A DNA stretch of 64,000 bases. It comes from Megamerina dolium (lineage: Eukaryota; Arthropoda; Insecta; Diptera; Megamerinidae). Under the pieces are notes generated by a model. It was given only the letters and a program-made list of their open reading frames with translations, was not told the origin of the DNA and did no database searches. The stretch covers positions 50,419,026 through 50,483,025 of the forward strand of contig OY978529.1 in NCBI GenBank assembly GCA_963854835.1. The letters are read 5' to 3'. A program made the position numbers and the translations under genes. Of the stretch, positions 49,601-59,990 are shown piece after piece (position 1 is the stretch's first letter; each line of letters starts with the position of its first letter).

Positions 49601-52410
49601 CTGGCAGAAAATCAGTGTGCCACGCCCACTCCTTCATGAGTCTCCCATACAAAGTCAAGGGAATTAAACTAAAATTTTAAGCTCCATAACTTACAAACCA
49701 TTTAGCCTAGGACAACGAGATTGAAGGTATGGATTAGTATTGTACGAGCAATTGGGCTCACAGGAAATGGGCGCACCACTCCCATTGTTTATCGTAGCCC
49801 CCATACAAATTTTAAATTGAAACAGCTGTAACTTCGGCAATCTTCTGTCTAGAATAACCATAATTGACACTTAAATTAATATCATAGTCGGAAATAATCT
49901 GGCAAAAAATCAGTGTGCCACGCCCACTCCTTCATGAGTCTCCCATACAAAGTCAAGGGAATTAAACTAAAATTTTAAGCTCCATAACTTACAAACCATT
50001 TAGCGTAGGACAACGAGATTTAAGGTATGGATTAGTATTGTACGAGCAACTAGGCTCACAGAAAATGGGCGTACCACGCTCACTGTTTATTGTAGCCCCC
50101 ATACAAATTTTAAATTGACACAGCTGTAACTTCGGCAATCTTCTGCCTAAAATAACCATAATTGACACTTAGATTAATATCGTAGTCGGAAATAATCTGG
50201 CAAAAAATCAGTGTGCCACGCCCACTCCTTCATGAGTCTCCCATACAAAGTCAAGGGAATTAAACTAAAATTTTAAGCTCCATAACTTACAAACCATTTA
50301 GCCTAGGACAACGAGATTTAAGGTATGGATTAGTATTGTACGAGCAATTGGGCTCACAGAAAATGGGCGCACCACGCCCATTGTTTATCGTAGCCCCCAT
50401 ACAAATTTTAAATTAAAACAGCTGTAACTTCGGCAATCTTCTGTCTAGAATAACCATAATTGACACTTAAATTAATATCATAGTCGGAAATAATCTGGCA
50501 GAAAATCAGTGTGCCACGCCCACTCCTTCATAGGTCTCCCATACAAAGTCAAGGGAATTAAACTAAAACTTTTAAGCTCCATAACTTACAAACCATTTAG
50601 CGTAGGACAACGAGATTTAAGGTATGGATTAGTATTGTACGAGCAATTGGGCTCACAGAAAATGGGCGCACCACGCCCACTGTTTATTGTAGCCCCCATA
50701 CAAATTTTAAATTGACACAGCTGTAACTTCGGCAATCTTCTGCCTAAAATAACCATAATTGACACTTAGATTAATATCGTAGTCGGAAATAATCTGGCAG
50801 AAAATCAGTGTGCCACGCCCACTCCTTCATGAGTCTCCCATACAAAGTCAAGGGAATTAAACTAAAATTTTAAGCTCCATAACTTACAAACCATTTAGCC
50901 TAGGACAACGAGATTTAAGGTATGGATTAGTATTGTACGAGCAATTGGGCTCACAGAAAATGGGCGCACCACGCCCATTGTTTATCGTAGCCCCCATACA
51001 AATTTTAAATTAAAACAGCTGTAACTTCGGCAATCTTCTGTCTAGAATAACCATAATTGACACTTAAATTAATATCATAGTCGGAAATAATCTGGCAAAA
51101 AATCAGTGTGCCACGCCCACTCCTTCATGAGTCTCCCATACAAAGTCAAGGGAATTAAACTAAAATTTTAAGCTCCATAACTTACAAACCATTTAGCCTA
51201 GGACAACGAGATTTAAGGTATGGATTAGTATTGTACGAGCAATTGGGCTCACAGAAAATGGGCGCACCACGCCCATTGTTTATCGTAGCCCCCATACAAA
51301 TTTTAAATTAAAACAGCTGTAACTTCGGCAATCTTCTGTCTAGAATAACCATAATTGACACTTAAATTAATATCATAGTCGGAAATAATCTGGCAGAAAA
51401 TCAGTGTGCCACGCCCACTCCTTCATAGGTCTCCCATACAAAGTCAAGGGAATTAAACTAAAATTTTAAGCTCCATAACTTACAAACCATTTAGCCTAGG
51501 ACAACGAGATTTAAGGTATGGATTAGTATTGTACGAGCAATTGGGCTCACAGAAAATGGGCGCACCACGCCCATTGTTTATCGTAGCCCCCATACAAATT
51601 TTAAATTAAAACAGCTGTAACTTCGGCAATCTTCTGTCTAGAATAACCATAATTGACACTTAAATTAATATCATAGTCGGAAATAATCTGGCAGAAAATC
51701 AGTGTGCCACGCCCACTCCTTCATAGGTCTCCCATACAAAGTCGAGGGAATTAAACTAAAACTTTTAAGCTCCATAACTTACAAACCATTTAGCCTAGGA
51801 CAACGAGATTTAAGGTATGGATTAGTATTGTACGAGCAATTGGGCTCACAGAAAATGGGCGCACCACGCCCATTGTTTATCGTAGCCCCCATACAAATTT
51901 TAAATTAAAACAGCTGTAACTTCGGCAATCTTCTGTCTAGAATAACCATAATTGACACTTAAATTAATATCATAGTCGGAAATAATCTGGCAGAAAATCA
52001 GTGTGCCACGCCCACTCCTTCATAGGTCTCCCATACAAAGTCAAGGGAATTAAACTAAAATTTTAAGCTCCATAACTTACAAACCATTTAGCCTAGGACA
52101 ACGAGATTTAAGGTATGGATTAGTATTGTACGAGCAATTGGGCTCACAGAAAATGGGCGCACCACGCCCATTGTTTATCGTAGCCCCCATACAAATTTTA
52201 AATTAAAACAGCTGTAACTTCGGCAATCTTCTGTCTAGAATAACCATAATTGACACTTAAATTAATATCATAGTCGGAAATAATCTGGCAGAAAATCAGT
52301 GTGCCACGCCCACTCCTTCATAGGTCTCCCATACAAAGTCGAGGGAATTAAACTAAAACTTTTAAGCTCCATAACTTACAAACCATTTAGCGTAGGACAA
52401 CCAAATTTAA
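46631..52410. repeat. 298-bp tandem array, about 20 units
   Basis: The box TCAGTGTGCCACGCCCACT recurs at 46631, 46928, 47226, 47524, 47822, 48121, 48419, 48717, 49015, 49314, 49612, 49910, 50208, 50506, 50805, 51103, 51401, 51699, 51998 and 52296. Spacing is 298 with some 297 and 299. The 299 steps follow units reading CTAAAACTTTTAAG instead of CTAAAATTTTAAG. Each unit is a dimer. One half carries GTGCCACGCCCACTCCTTCA, CTCCCATACAAAGTC and CCATAACTTACAAACCATTT; the other carries GCGCACCACGCCCA, GCCCCCATACAAATTTTAAA and CAGCTGTAACTTCGGCAATC. Internal units are nearly identical; the first and last diverge, as in unequal-exchange satellites. Open frames that recur in this array are by-products of the repeat. 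Confidence 0.95.
46928..52295. repeat. Higher-order duplication of nine units (2.68 kb x 2)
   Basis: Units starting at 46928, 47226, 47524, 47822, 48121, 48419 and 48717 carry the same set of private variants, in the same order, as those at 49612, 49910, 50208, 50506, 50805, 51103 and 51401. The offset is about 2684 bases. Diagnostic variants are GAGATTGAAGG with CAGGAAATGG (units 1 and 10), GCGTACCACGCTCACTG (2 and 11) and the CATAGGTCTCC/CTTTTAAG combination (4 and 13). The ninth unit (49314) also resembles unit 1, implying an additional single-unit slip. Confidence 0.85.
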
Positions 52411-52745
52411 GGTGTGGATTGATATTGAAAAATTAATTAGATATACCAGAAAGAGATACGTCACGCCCACTTTTTATATATCTTCCGTATAAAGTCTCGG
52501 ATTTATCTTAAACATTAAAACACCCATAACTTACTAATTAATACGCCTAGGTCAACCCATTGCAACCTATGTAGTTTAGTATTATAAGCAGGAATTGATC
52601 CTCCAAAATTGGTGAGGTACGCCTGCTTCTTAATGTAGGTCCTATACAAAGTAGTTGAAGAAAAGGATGGATATACGAGCAAACTTTTTATATATACCTC
52701 TACATATGCAGGGTATAATTTGGTCGGCCCCAGCCGACTGTAAGG

Positions 52746-55461
52746 ATATTTTTTTTTTTTACATTGCTGATACTTTTGATTGTTTTTAATTTTCTGCAAA
52801 ATATATGTTTGCATGATGTCTAAATATAGTTATCTTGCATTGGCTGAAAAATTCTGAATAAGACACAATAGTGCGCTATATGAGTATTATGGTGATGCCG
52901 AAAGAGTTAAATGTACTAGTGATTCCATGGTGATTTCGAATGAGTGAAAGAATAGACTAAACCGGAGATCAATTCGGAACCCAGTGATGGATTAAAACAA
53001 GAGGCAGAAAGATATATGATACTCGCAATTATATTTTACATCTCTTATCGAGATGTCTTTTAGATATGCTGATTTCAGAAGTAATGTCTCGCTAGTATTA
53101 ATTGATACTTAAAAGTAAATAAAACAGTAATTTGTTGTTTGAAAATTCGGTTACAATAACAGCTTTGAGAGACGGTGCATTGTCATGGTTCAAAATTCAC
53201 TATTTACTCCTTCAAAAAGCTGTACTTTTCAATGAATATATTCTAGCAAATATCTCATAGCATTCAAATAATAAGATTTATTCAGTTTTTTATTTTTATA
53301 GATCTCTTCTAGTTGTAGTTAAAGGTTCTCCAATCAATGGCCTTACGACCCATTTTAAACTCCTTGTATCGCATAAATTCGATCTTTATGTTTAACAAAC
53401 TCTTCAAAGACTCTCTCCAACATGTTCAATGCTTCAGAATAAGGAGTTCCATTCAAAGTATTTTATCAAATCGAAATCTTGTAATTTAAGAAATTATTTT
53501 TCAATAATGGCATGAGAATGCATTTTTCAATTGTAAAACATTATCAATATTTAAGGAAGTTCCCTTAACAATATGGCCTTATGATTAACCATACAGGACT
53601 GTACAAAAAAAAAAAAAAATAATAATAATAAAATAAAAAAAAATAAGAAAAAATTAAGAAAAAATAAAAAATGGAATTAAATAAAAACATAAATATTAAT
53701 TTCGAGTATTTTGATTTATCATATATCAGCGGTGTAAGTAGGTCCTTCAACCATAGAGGAAAATTAATATTATTAATTAGGAAATATATAAAATTTTAAT
53801 ATGTTTATACTCCATCTATTTTCTATAATCAGGATACCTCTTGAATACTCTACGACTAAAACAGCACTCTAAAACAACATGCTGATCTGAAAATATTACT
53901 AAAAAGCACACATTTAGAGGCAATGCATTTATACATATAGTAAAATTCAATTAAAATATATCTCCTGGATTGCCAAATTTTGATTCTACGGAGACATAAT
54001 TTAATTTTGATGTGTACGCATAAAATTTTTGCAGTCGTCATTCGATGCATTTAGAATAAAATGTGTTGTGGTGGTGGTTGTACTCTTAAAAACTACGTCA
54101 TACAAAATTCTCCATACATCTAAGGGCTATTCTCTTATCCATGCATATGTATGAACCTACCATTTGTGTAGTTATGAGTACTCTACATAAGTAAAATTAA
54201 ATACAATTAAGTTCCTACTTATATGTTCATAAGTACCTACTCATATACATATGTGCCATATATGTATATATGCAAGATTTTAAATATTTTTTTTATTTTT
54301 ATTATCGTTTGCTTTAAATCATCACTCGAACATATAATATTACAATATCATGTATATATATCTATATAAATTATACATATATTGTAGTGTATATTGTTAT
54401 GAATGTATTATATATATCTGCATATTTATTATTTATACCAATACTCATAAACAGCAGAGTCCTTAATGAAATATTTATGTATGTAAATTTCATATTAACA
54501 TCTGCTGTTGTTACTTTTGTGATTATTCGTGTTTGTTGTTATACATACATATTATACCGAATATTATTGATATCGTATTTGGGTAAATGTTTTAATTACG
54601 AATTAAGGGTTTTTCATCTATTTATGAGGGAAGAGAAGCCTTTAAGGACAATCAATTAAAGAAGTCAAGCATCCATAAGTGGAGTGTACTTTATGTACTT
54701 CATTCTTTGTACTTTAGTTTCTTCATTCAAGTTTTTGCTTATACATATTGCACCTAAAATGCGAATTAAGCGTAAGTATTTTCTTCGCAAATATTTCACT
54801 ATTTATAGAATGAGTGTAATATTTAATGAAATGGGGAAGAAAAAACTTCGAATCAGTTTTGACTCGAGCCGCTTTCGATTATGACTACCTTTTTAATAGA
54901 ATAACGAAGTTGTTATTTTCATTGCGACCGTAAATGTTGTATTAGAAAAGTTGTACCATTGATGAAAGTAATTTACAAATGTAATACACACACAACTGTA
55001 ATCGAGATTTATTAAATGGAAGTAACAAATTATGACACCAGTATTCTCATGTTTTAATAAACCTCAAGATTAATTGTTGTTGTCTGTGTAGAAACCTATA
55101 AATTTTATTGTTGAAATAAACTTTTACATTTAAAACAAATATTTTTGCCTTAGATATAAATCACTCTTCATTTATATTTGTTAGAACTTATTTATTATGT
55201 TGGTGTTACAATACAATTTTATTTACATCTATTTACAAATACCTACAAGTAGTTATAAACTTGAACATGTCGAAAGATAAATATCAGTGTACTAAAGTGA
55301 CTTAAATAAAAATAGAAAACTTTTTTATGACATCCAAGACAACATATAATATGCAATATTATTCAATGCAATAGCAATATGATCAAATTCTTTAAGTGTT
55401 ATAGAAGTTGAGACATTTTATTTGAAAGTTGTCAAAAATTCAAATTTTTACAGCGCTTATA
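52746..55461. other. AT-rich non-coding DNA with an A-rich block
   Basis: No recognised gene. An A-rich (AAT/AAAAT) low-complexity block lies at 53604-53690. Frames at 54387-54884 are hydrophobic and composition-driven. Confidence 0.5.
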
Positions 55462-56726
55462 TAAGGTGTAGTAAAAAGAAATCCATTATTTTCCCAATAG
55501 ATGGCTTTAGTAATCTGTATCTCGCGTTGTATAAGTGCGATCGTTTTACGCTAGATGGCGTTAGAAAGAGAGGATTTCGTAGTAAATAAACTTTTCAGGC
55601 AGTTTTTTAAGTGCTTGACTCAGTATTGTTTGAGCACGCGTCAAAGATGGACACCAGTAAAGAGAAAATACGCCATATTTTACAGTTTTTCTTCGATAAA
55701 GGTGAAAACGTAAGTCAGACGGCTGAAAATATGAATAGTGTTTATGGTTCTGATACTGTAACAGTCAATCATGTGCAATTTTGGTTTCGTCGATTCTGTT
55801 CCGGTAATTTTGATGTTAAAAATACACGACACTCTGAAAGGCCAATTGTCGAAAATATCAATAAAATAATGGAAATCGTCGAGTCTGATCATCATGTAAG
55901 CACTGTTTCTATTGCCCATGAGCTAAACATTGCACAAAAAACCGTTTGGAACCATTTAAATAAGGCTGTATACAAAAAGAAGCTCGATGTATGGGTGCCA
56001 CACGAGTTAACAAAAAAAAAAAAAATCATGGACCGAATTTCCATCTGTGAATCGCAGCTGAATTGCAACAAAATCGATCCAATTCTGAGGCGGATGGTTA
56101 CTGGTGATGAAAACGACAACGTCAAGCGAAAATAGTCGTGGTCGAATAGCGGTGTGCCGGCGCAAACAGTGGCCAAGCCAGGATTGACGGTCAGGAAGGT
56201 TTTGCCATGTGCTTGGTGGGATTGGCAGGGAATCATCTACTATGAGCTGCTCCTCTAAGGCCAAACTCTTAATTCGGACCTGTACTGTCAACAAATGGAC
56301 CATCTGAACGAAGCAATCACCCTGAAGCGGCCAACTTTGGCCAATACGAGATGAATTGTGTTCCATCAGGACAACTCCAGGCCACACACATCGATAGTGA
56401 CTCGCCAGAAGCTCCGGGAGCTTGGTTGGGAGGTTCTTATGCATCCACCTTATAGTCCTGACATGGCACCAAGTGATACTACCTGTTCCTGTCTATGGCG
56501 AATGTTTTTGCTGGCGAAAAATTCGCCTCAAGAGTAGCTAATGAAAATCGACTATTCCTGTTTTTTGCCAATAGGGACGAGGATTTCTATGATAGTGGCA
56601 TATGAAATGGCAACAAATTATCGAACAAAACGGTGCATATTTGACCTAAATCGGATCATTCTAACTATGCTAAATAAAACCTTCAATTTAATGCAAAAGT
56701 AATGGATTATTTTTTACTAGACCTTA
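55462..56726 (+). mobile_element. Near full-length dead mariner element (1265 bp)
   Basis: The left end TAAGGTGTAGTAAAAAGAAA is matched, inverted, by the right end (complement reads TAAGGTCTAGTAAAAAATAA); both continue TCCATTA. TA dinucleotides flank it at 55460-55461 and 56727-56728, the standard Tc1/mariner target duplication. Total length is the usual 1.3 kb. A single transposase frame runs through the middle (see next entry). It is decayed and would not be autonomous, but its ends are well preserved. Confidence 0.9.
55647..56620 (+). pseudogene. Mariner transposase pseudogene (D,D34D)
   Basis: The start is set at 55647 (MDTSKEKIRHILQFFFDKGE), where mariner proteins begin; the open frame extends 12 codons upstream without support. 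The N-terminal half shows the helix-turn-helix domains (SVSIAHELNIAQKTVWNHLN) and the WVPHELT linker motif. The catalytic triad is still in one frame: Asp in TGDE at 56106, Asp in FHQDN at 56370, Asp in PSD at 56475, giving 34 residues between the second and third. Damage comprises an in-frame loss of about four residues right after TGDE, in-frame stops at 56133 (TAG), about 56257 (TAA) and about 56350 (TGA), and a frameshift just after PSD. The frame after the shift reads FLSMANVFAGEKFASRVANE. Close family resemblance suggests a fairly recent death. Confidence 0.92.
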
Positions 56727-56728
56727 TA

Positions 56729-58656
56729 TTTAAAGATGAGGCATTTTTATATTGTCCATCAAATCTGGTAGCCAGAGTGCCAGTAATACTTCATAAGATT
56801 TGGCCTTTTAATAGCGTTTATAATCGTACATTTTATGATCGAAATTCAAAGGATTCAAATTGTGTATACACGAGCTTATTAATAATATGCAAAGATATAC
56901 ATAAAATTTGAACAAAGCCGATTCTTGCTGACCGCAGTGATCTATATTGGCTGGAGGAGTTTTCAGACCGCACCTCTTCAGCATGTCGAACGATATAGTG
57001 AGCATAGCTTTAAGGTCATCTATGAATTAAAAAAATACAATAAATTAATGAAATAATGAAATTAGAATATTAAATGCTTCCTTTAAAAATGATAACACTA
57101 TGATTTTTGAATTACCCAGACTATCTGAATTTCATATAAATTGAATATTTTATAAAATTTTTTAAATCGACAGAATTCACAAGGTAAACTTATTTACATA
57201 AGTATGTAAAAGAAATTGAACTCATTTTCATACTGCGCACTCACATCCATTACCGCATATATCACCAAATATCCTTATGACAAGCACAATAAAATAACAA
57301 CAACAGCATACAGACAATATTCAAAGATAAATTGTTACCGGTATATACAAATATATAAATATGTACGTATAATATGTCGCTGCTAATTGCTTACGTAAAT
57401 AATAAATGCTATACAAATTTGTATAAAGCTGAACGTTGTGGTGATGGCGATGATGATGATTTTGTGTTTTGTTGGTATAGGTGTTAGCAGTCAGTTGAGA
57501 AAGATGAGCAGCACCACAACCTGTGAGGAAGTCATTAATTAAGTCAACCACAATGGTAATAGTAAAAGGGCAAAAATGGAAAAGAAAACTGTGAATTCAG
57601 AACCTTTGTGAGCTAGAGAGATAAAAGACGAAACGAAACGAAAAAACGGAGTGAAATATGAATAAGATGTAAGCATGCATCAATGAGAGCATGCAACATC
57701 AACAGAGGTGTGAAAGGTGTTTATTGTTGTAATTTCTACTGTCGTATATTTTATGTAAATAGATGTATGTATATAGTTACTTTCATGTTAATTAATAAGT
57801 CAATGTAAAAGGTAATTTGATGATATCGTAAGTAAGGTGAATAGAAAAAGGAGAGCTCTATTAGCAATTAAAATCTCCTTAATGAAAACCTTTAAGTGTG
57901 CTCTTGTGTAAAAGCAATATCTAGTTTAAAAAGCTGCAAAGTTTTCTCGCTTAATAAACTCAAGGTATAAAGTCATACATTGTTTCATGATTTCATGAAA
58001 TATTTAGATCATTGAACCGAACTGACAACCACTGATAACTCACTAAGCTCATCAACATTTTGGCAAGTCGATGACCTATGGCTAATGTTATCAAACAATA
58101 ACAAGTGCTTCTATACATAATTTTCTTCAATAATCATGTTAACAGGCGCATAGCTAGAGGTTGTCAGTCAAAAATATATTGTACTTTGTTGTTAATACTC
58201 ATATGATATGTGGGGGAGGGGGCTTGAAAGAGATTACAATGATATGATCCTTTTGTGTATTATGTATGCATTTGTGTCTGTCTGACATTCTATTCATTCT
58301 ATTGTTCATCATAAAGTTATATACAATAATAGGCAGACAAAGATAAACATACATATAAACGAAGTATGTATGCAGTAGGTAAAAGAAGGTACAAGGTAAC
58401 CGCACAAAAGTATCATTGACCACTTGCTGTGTTCTGTCTACTTTCCATTCATGCTAAACACCCAGTTGACATTTATTATCATTCCATTCTTAATTAGGTC
58501 ATTTCGCTCGTGTTATAAATAAGTTTAAAGTACATAAGGACCCTAACAAAGAGACATAAAGGGATCAGAAAAACTTTTGTAAATCAGTAGATATATATGA
58601 TGTGGGTTTTCAAATAGCTCAAAGTGACAGATTTTTATAAAAATTCAAGAAAATGT
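56729..58656. other. AT-rich non-coding DNA
   Basis: No recognised gene. A short GC-richer patch at 56915-57005 (GCTGACCGCAGTGATCTATA, GACCGCACCTCTTCAGCATG) has no interpretable frame. GAT-type short repeats at 57437-57462. Confidence 0.45.
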
Positions 58657-58667
58657 CTAAAATGGTA
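58657..58667 (+). repeat. Target-site duplication of second SINE, tail side
   Basis: CTAAAATGGTA here is repeated exactly at 59061-59071, flanking the minus-strand SINE. Confidence 0.85.
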
Positions 58668-59060
58668 GGTTAGGTTAGGTTATGTGGCTGCCTTCTCTCT
58701 CTGAGAGAAGGCCAATTAGGACAGAAAGGCCCATTGTGATCCCACCGAGCTTCTCTTCCAATACTTTTGTGCTTGTTAAATTTGGACAGCATTAGAAGGG
58801 ACCTACTTACATTAGCCGATTCCGAACGGCAGAACCTTTGTGACATCATTTTAACTTAGTTTTATCACAGAGCTCTTTTAAGAAGTATTTTTGGCAAATT
58901 GTTACTGCCGAAAAAATTTCCAATTCATGCCGGCAGGTGAGTACCGTTCGAAAGAAAAATCTTTTCGATAATACATTTTGTTATGCTTCAGCCCGGTATT
59001 GAACCCACGACTTACAGATTAGAAGGCCAACGCACTAACCACTGAGCTATGGCACCCACC
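58668..59060 (-). mobile_element. tRNA-derived SINE, second complete copy with different 3' tail
   Basis: Read on the minus strand from 59060: GGTGGGTGCCATAGCTCAGT contains the A box (TAGCTCAGTGG); GGTTCAATACC about 43 bases on is the B box. The stretch between (CCTTCTAATCTGTAAGTCGT) is closer to a Lys/Arg tRNA than in the 27.8-kb copy. The body matches that copy up to GAAGAGAAGCTCGG. Beyond this the sequence differs: GGATCACAATGGGCCTTTCT, then a hairpin-forming GGCCTTCTCTCAGAGAGAGA and AGGC, then CCACATAACC and an (ACCTA)n-type tail instead of (TA)n. Exact 11-bp target duplications show it to be a complete insertion. The tail difference defines a second subfamily. Confidence 0.92.
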
Positions 59061-59071
59061 CTAAAATGGTA
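59061..59071 (+). repeat. Target-site duplication of second SINE, head side
   Basis: Exact CTAAAATGGTA directly next to the SINE's tRNA-like head. Confidence 0.85.
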
Positions 59072-59299
59072 AAAAAAATAAATATTTTTTCGTTATTTCT
59101 TTATTTCATAAAAGATCCTAAATTGTAATTAGCCACTTAGAAATGAGACCTTTTGTATATAATTTGAATTAGAAAGGGATGGACACATAAGTTAAACTCC
59201 GCGGAGTAAAAATGACCGGCTTTAAATTTAGTATGAACTCAAGCACAGCTAATCCAACTTCTCGGATTTATTAAGAGTGTTACAAATAACTTCAAAATA
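59072..59299. other. AT-rich non-coding DNA
   Basis: Nothing recognised. It separates the SINE from the GC-richer block. Confidence 0.5.
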
Positions 59300-59990
59300 A
59301 TTCTTATTTTACCTTTTCATTTCCCTGTTACCAGTCCGGAGCCGAATGGGGCTTAAACTAGTAGCTTCGGCTACGAGGTCTTACCAAAAGACTTTAAATT
59401 TGGTACCACGGGTGATTAGGTTGGAATCCCTGGAAACCTGGTTGTGGTAATCCAAAGAACACGCGGGCAGAGTATTCCACGTCAAAAGGCGTGGGGTACT
59501 CGATGTGGAGTTGCATTACAACCAGGGTGCTGACTCCTTAGATAAGAAGAGGTTTTAGGTAGGCCTTGATCCCCACAAAAGAGGGTAGTACGTCCATTCA
59601 ACGTGACCCAATTGGTATCGTAGGAACATGGAGGTTGGTTTCTGATTTTCCAATCCTATGGGGTGCTTATCAACTCTTCAATTTGATACATTACGCTTTG
59701 TGCGTCGTGAGATAAGGCCATACTGACAGGAGTTCACACTGCTAAATCGTTTACCTTTTCATTGGCATTTTGTCGAATTTGTTTGAAATCCATCAGTTTT
59801 AATAGTTATTTCAAACTCCAAGAGCTACTACTACTACTAGTTCAGAGCGTCACATCTACTTATTCCATAAAAAAAAAAAATTAATACTGAAATAGATGAA
59901 ATGTATCCAGGGCATGTGCCCCGATTGCCGAGCGCCGTAATCGTAGAAACACTTCAAGTACCTCACAATTCGGCCCTGACTGTATTAGTC
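59300..59990. repeat. Unclassified GC-richer block, probable mobile-element piece
   Basis: About 450 bases (59325-59760) are near balanced composition in a strongly AT-rich setting, with TACCAGTCCGGAGCCGAATG near the start and GCGTGGGGTACTCGATGTGG within. All frames contain stops, so it is not an intact coding region. A TACTACTACTAG run (59828-59840) and an A-run (59870-59880) follow. A second GC-richer patch then begins GGGCATGTGCCCCGATTGCC (59913) and ends in CTGTATTAGTCAGTCAGTAT. It may be the untranslated part of a LINE or an unknown SINE-like unit. I do not recognise it. Confidence 0.4.

Larger units (their letters stand above)
44253..52745. mobile_element. Foldback-type composite element with amplified internal tandem repeats
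   Basis: The outer ends are inverted repeats. CCTTACAGTCGGCTGGGG starts at 44253 and its complement ends at 52745, and similarity runs inwards for about 80 bases, including TATACCCTGCATATGTAG and TATATAAAAAGTTT. Two arms lie in inverted orientation (44253-45521 and 46022-52745), separated by a unique 500-bp spacer. Each arm also has an inner end with ATGCAGGGTATA/TATACCCTGCAT, so each could alternatively be a separate terminal-inverted-repeat element, with the pair being head-to-head copies. No transposase frame is found. The design (inverted arms filled with tandem repeats of unequal number, unrelated middle) is that of foldback elements in Drosophila. Target duplications are not visible because both flanks are A/T runs. 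Confidence 0.8.
46022..52745 (-). mobile_element. Right arm of the foldback structure, expanded
   Basis: About 6.7 kb, inverted relative to the left arm. It starts at the inner end TATACCCTGCAT (46022-46033), then GGTCAGATGTTTGTGTCCAT, TCTCCGGAGATATAGAC, TGATCAGCGTCGAT, the (GTCC)n tract at 46156-46209 and ACCTGGCTGGTTCGCACGAT. The half-repeats follow, first diverged (46320-46630) and then in a long homogenised array. It closes with diverged half-repeats (52400-52640) and the outer end at 52745. The extra 5.4 kb relative to the left arm is almost all tandem array. Confidence 0.85.

Noticed and set aside
47825..51908. Four recurring 68-residue open frames (MCHAHSFIGLPYKV...) that might be a gene family
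   Set aside because: They lie at the same place of the 298-bp unit, recur only in units where CATAGG removes a stop, and have no domain. They are a by-product of the tandem repeat.
46631..52410. Regularly spaced repeats as a CRISPR array
   Set aside because: The whole 298-bp unit is repeated, with no unique spacers and no cas genes; the DNA is animal-like. It is a satellite-type array.
44253..52745. A Helitron or a giant Polinton-like element
   Set aside because: There is no Rep/helicase, polymerase or integrase coding sequence; clear inverted outer ends argue against a Helitron.
58665..58683. TTAGGTTAGGTTA as an insect telomere repeat
   Set aside because: Only about three units, located exactly at the 3' tail of a SINE bounded by target duplications. 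Flies also lack TTAGG telomeres. It is the SINE tail.
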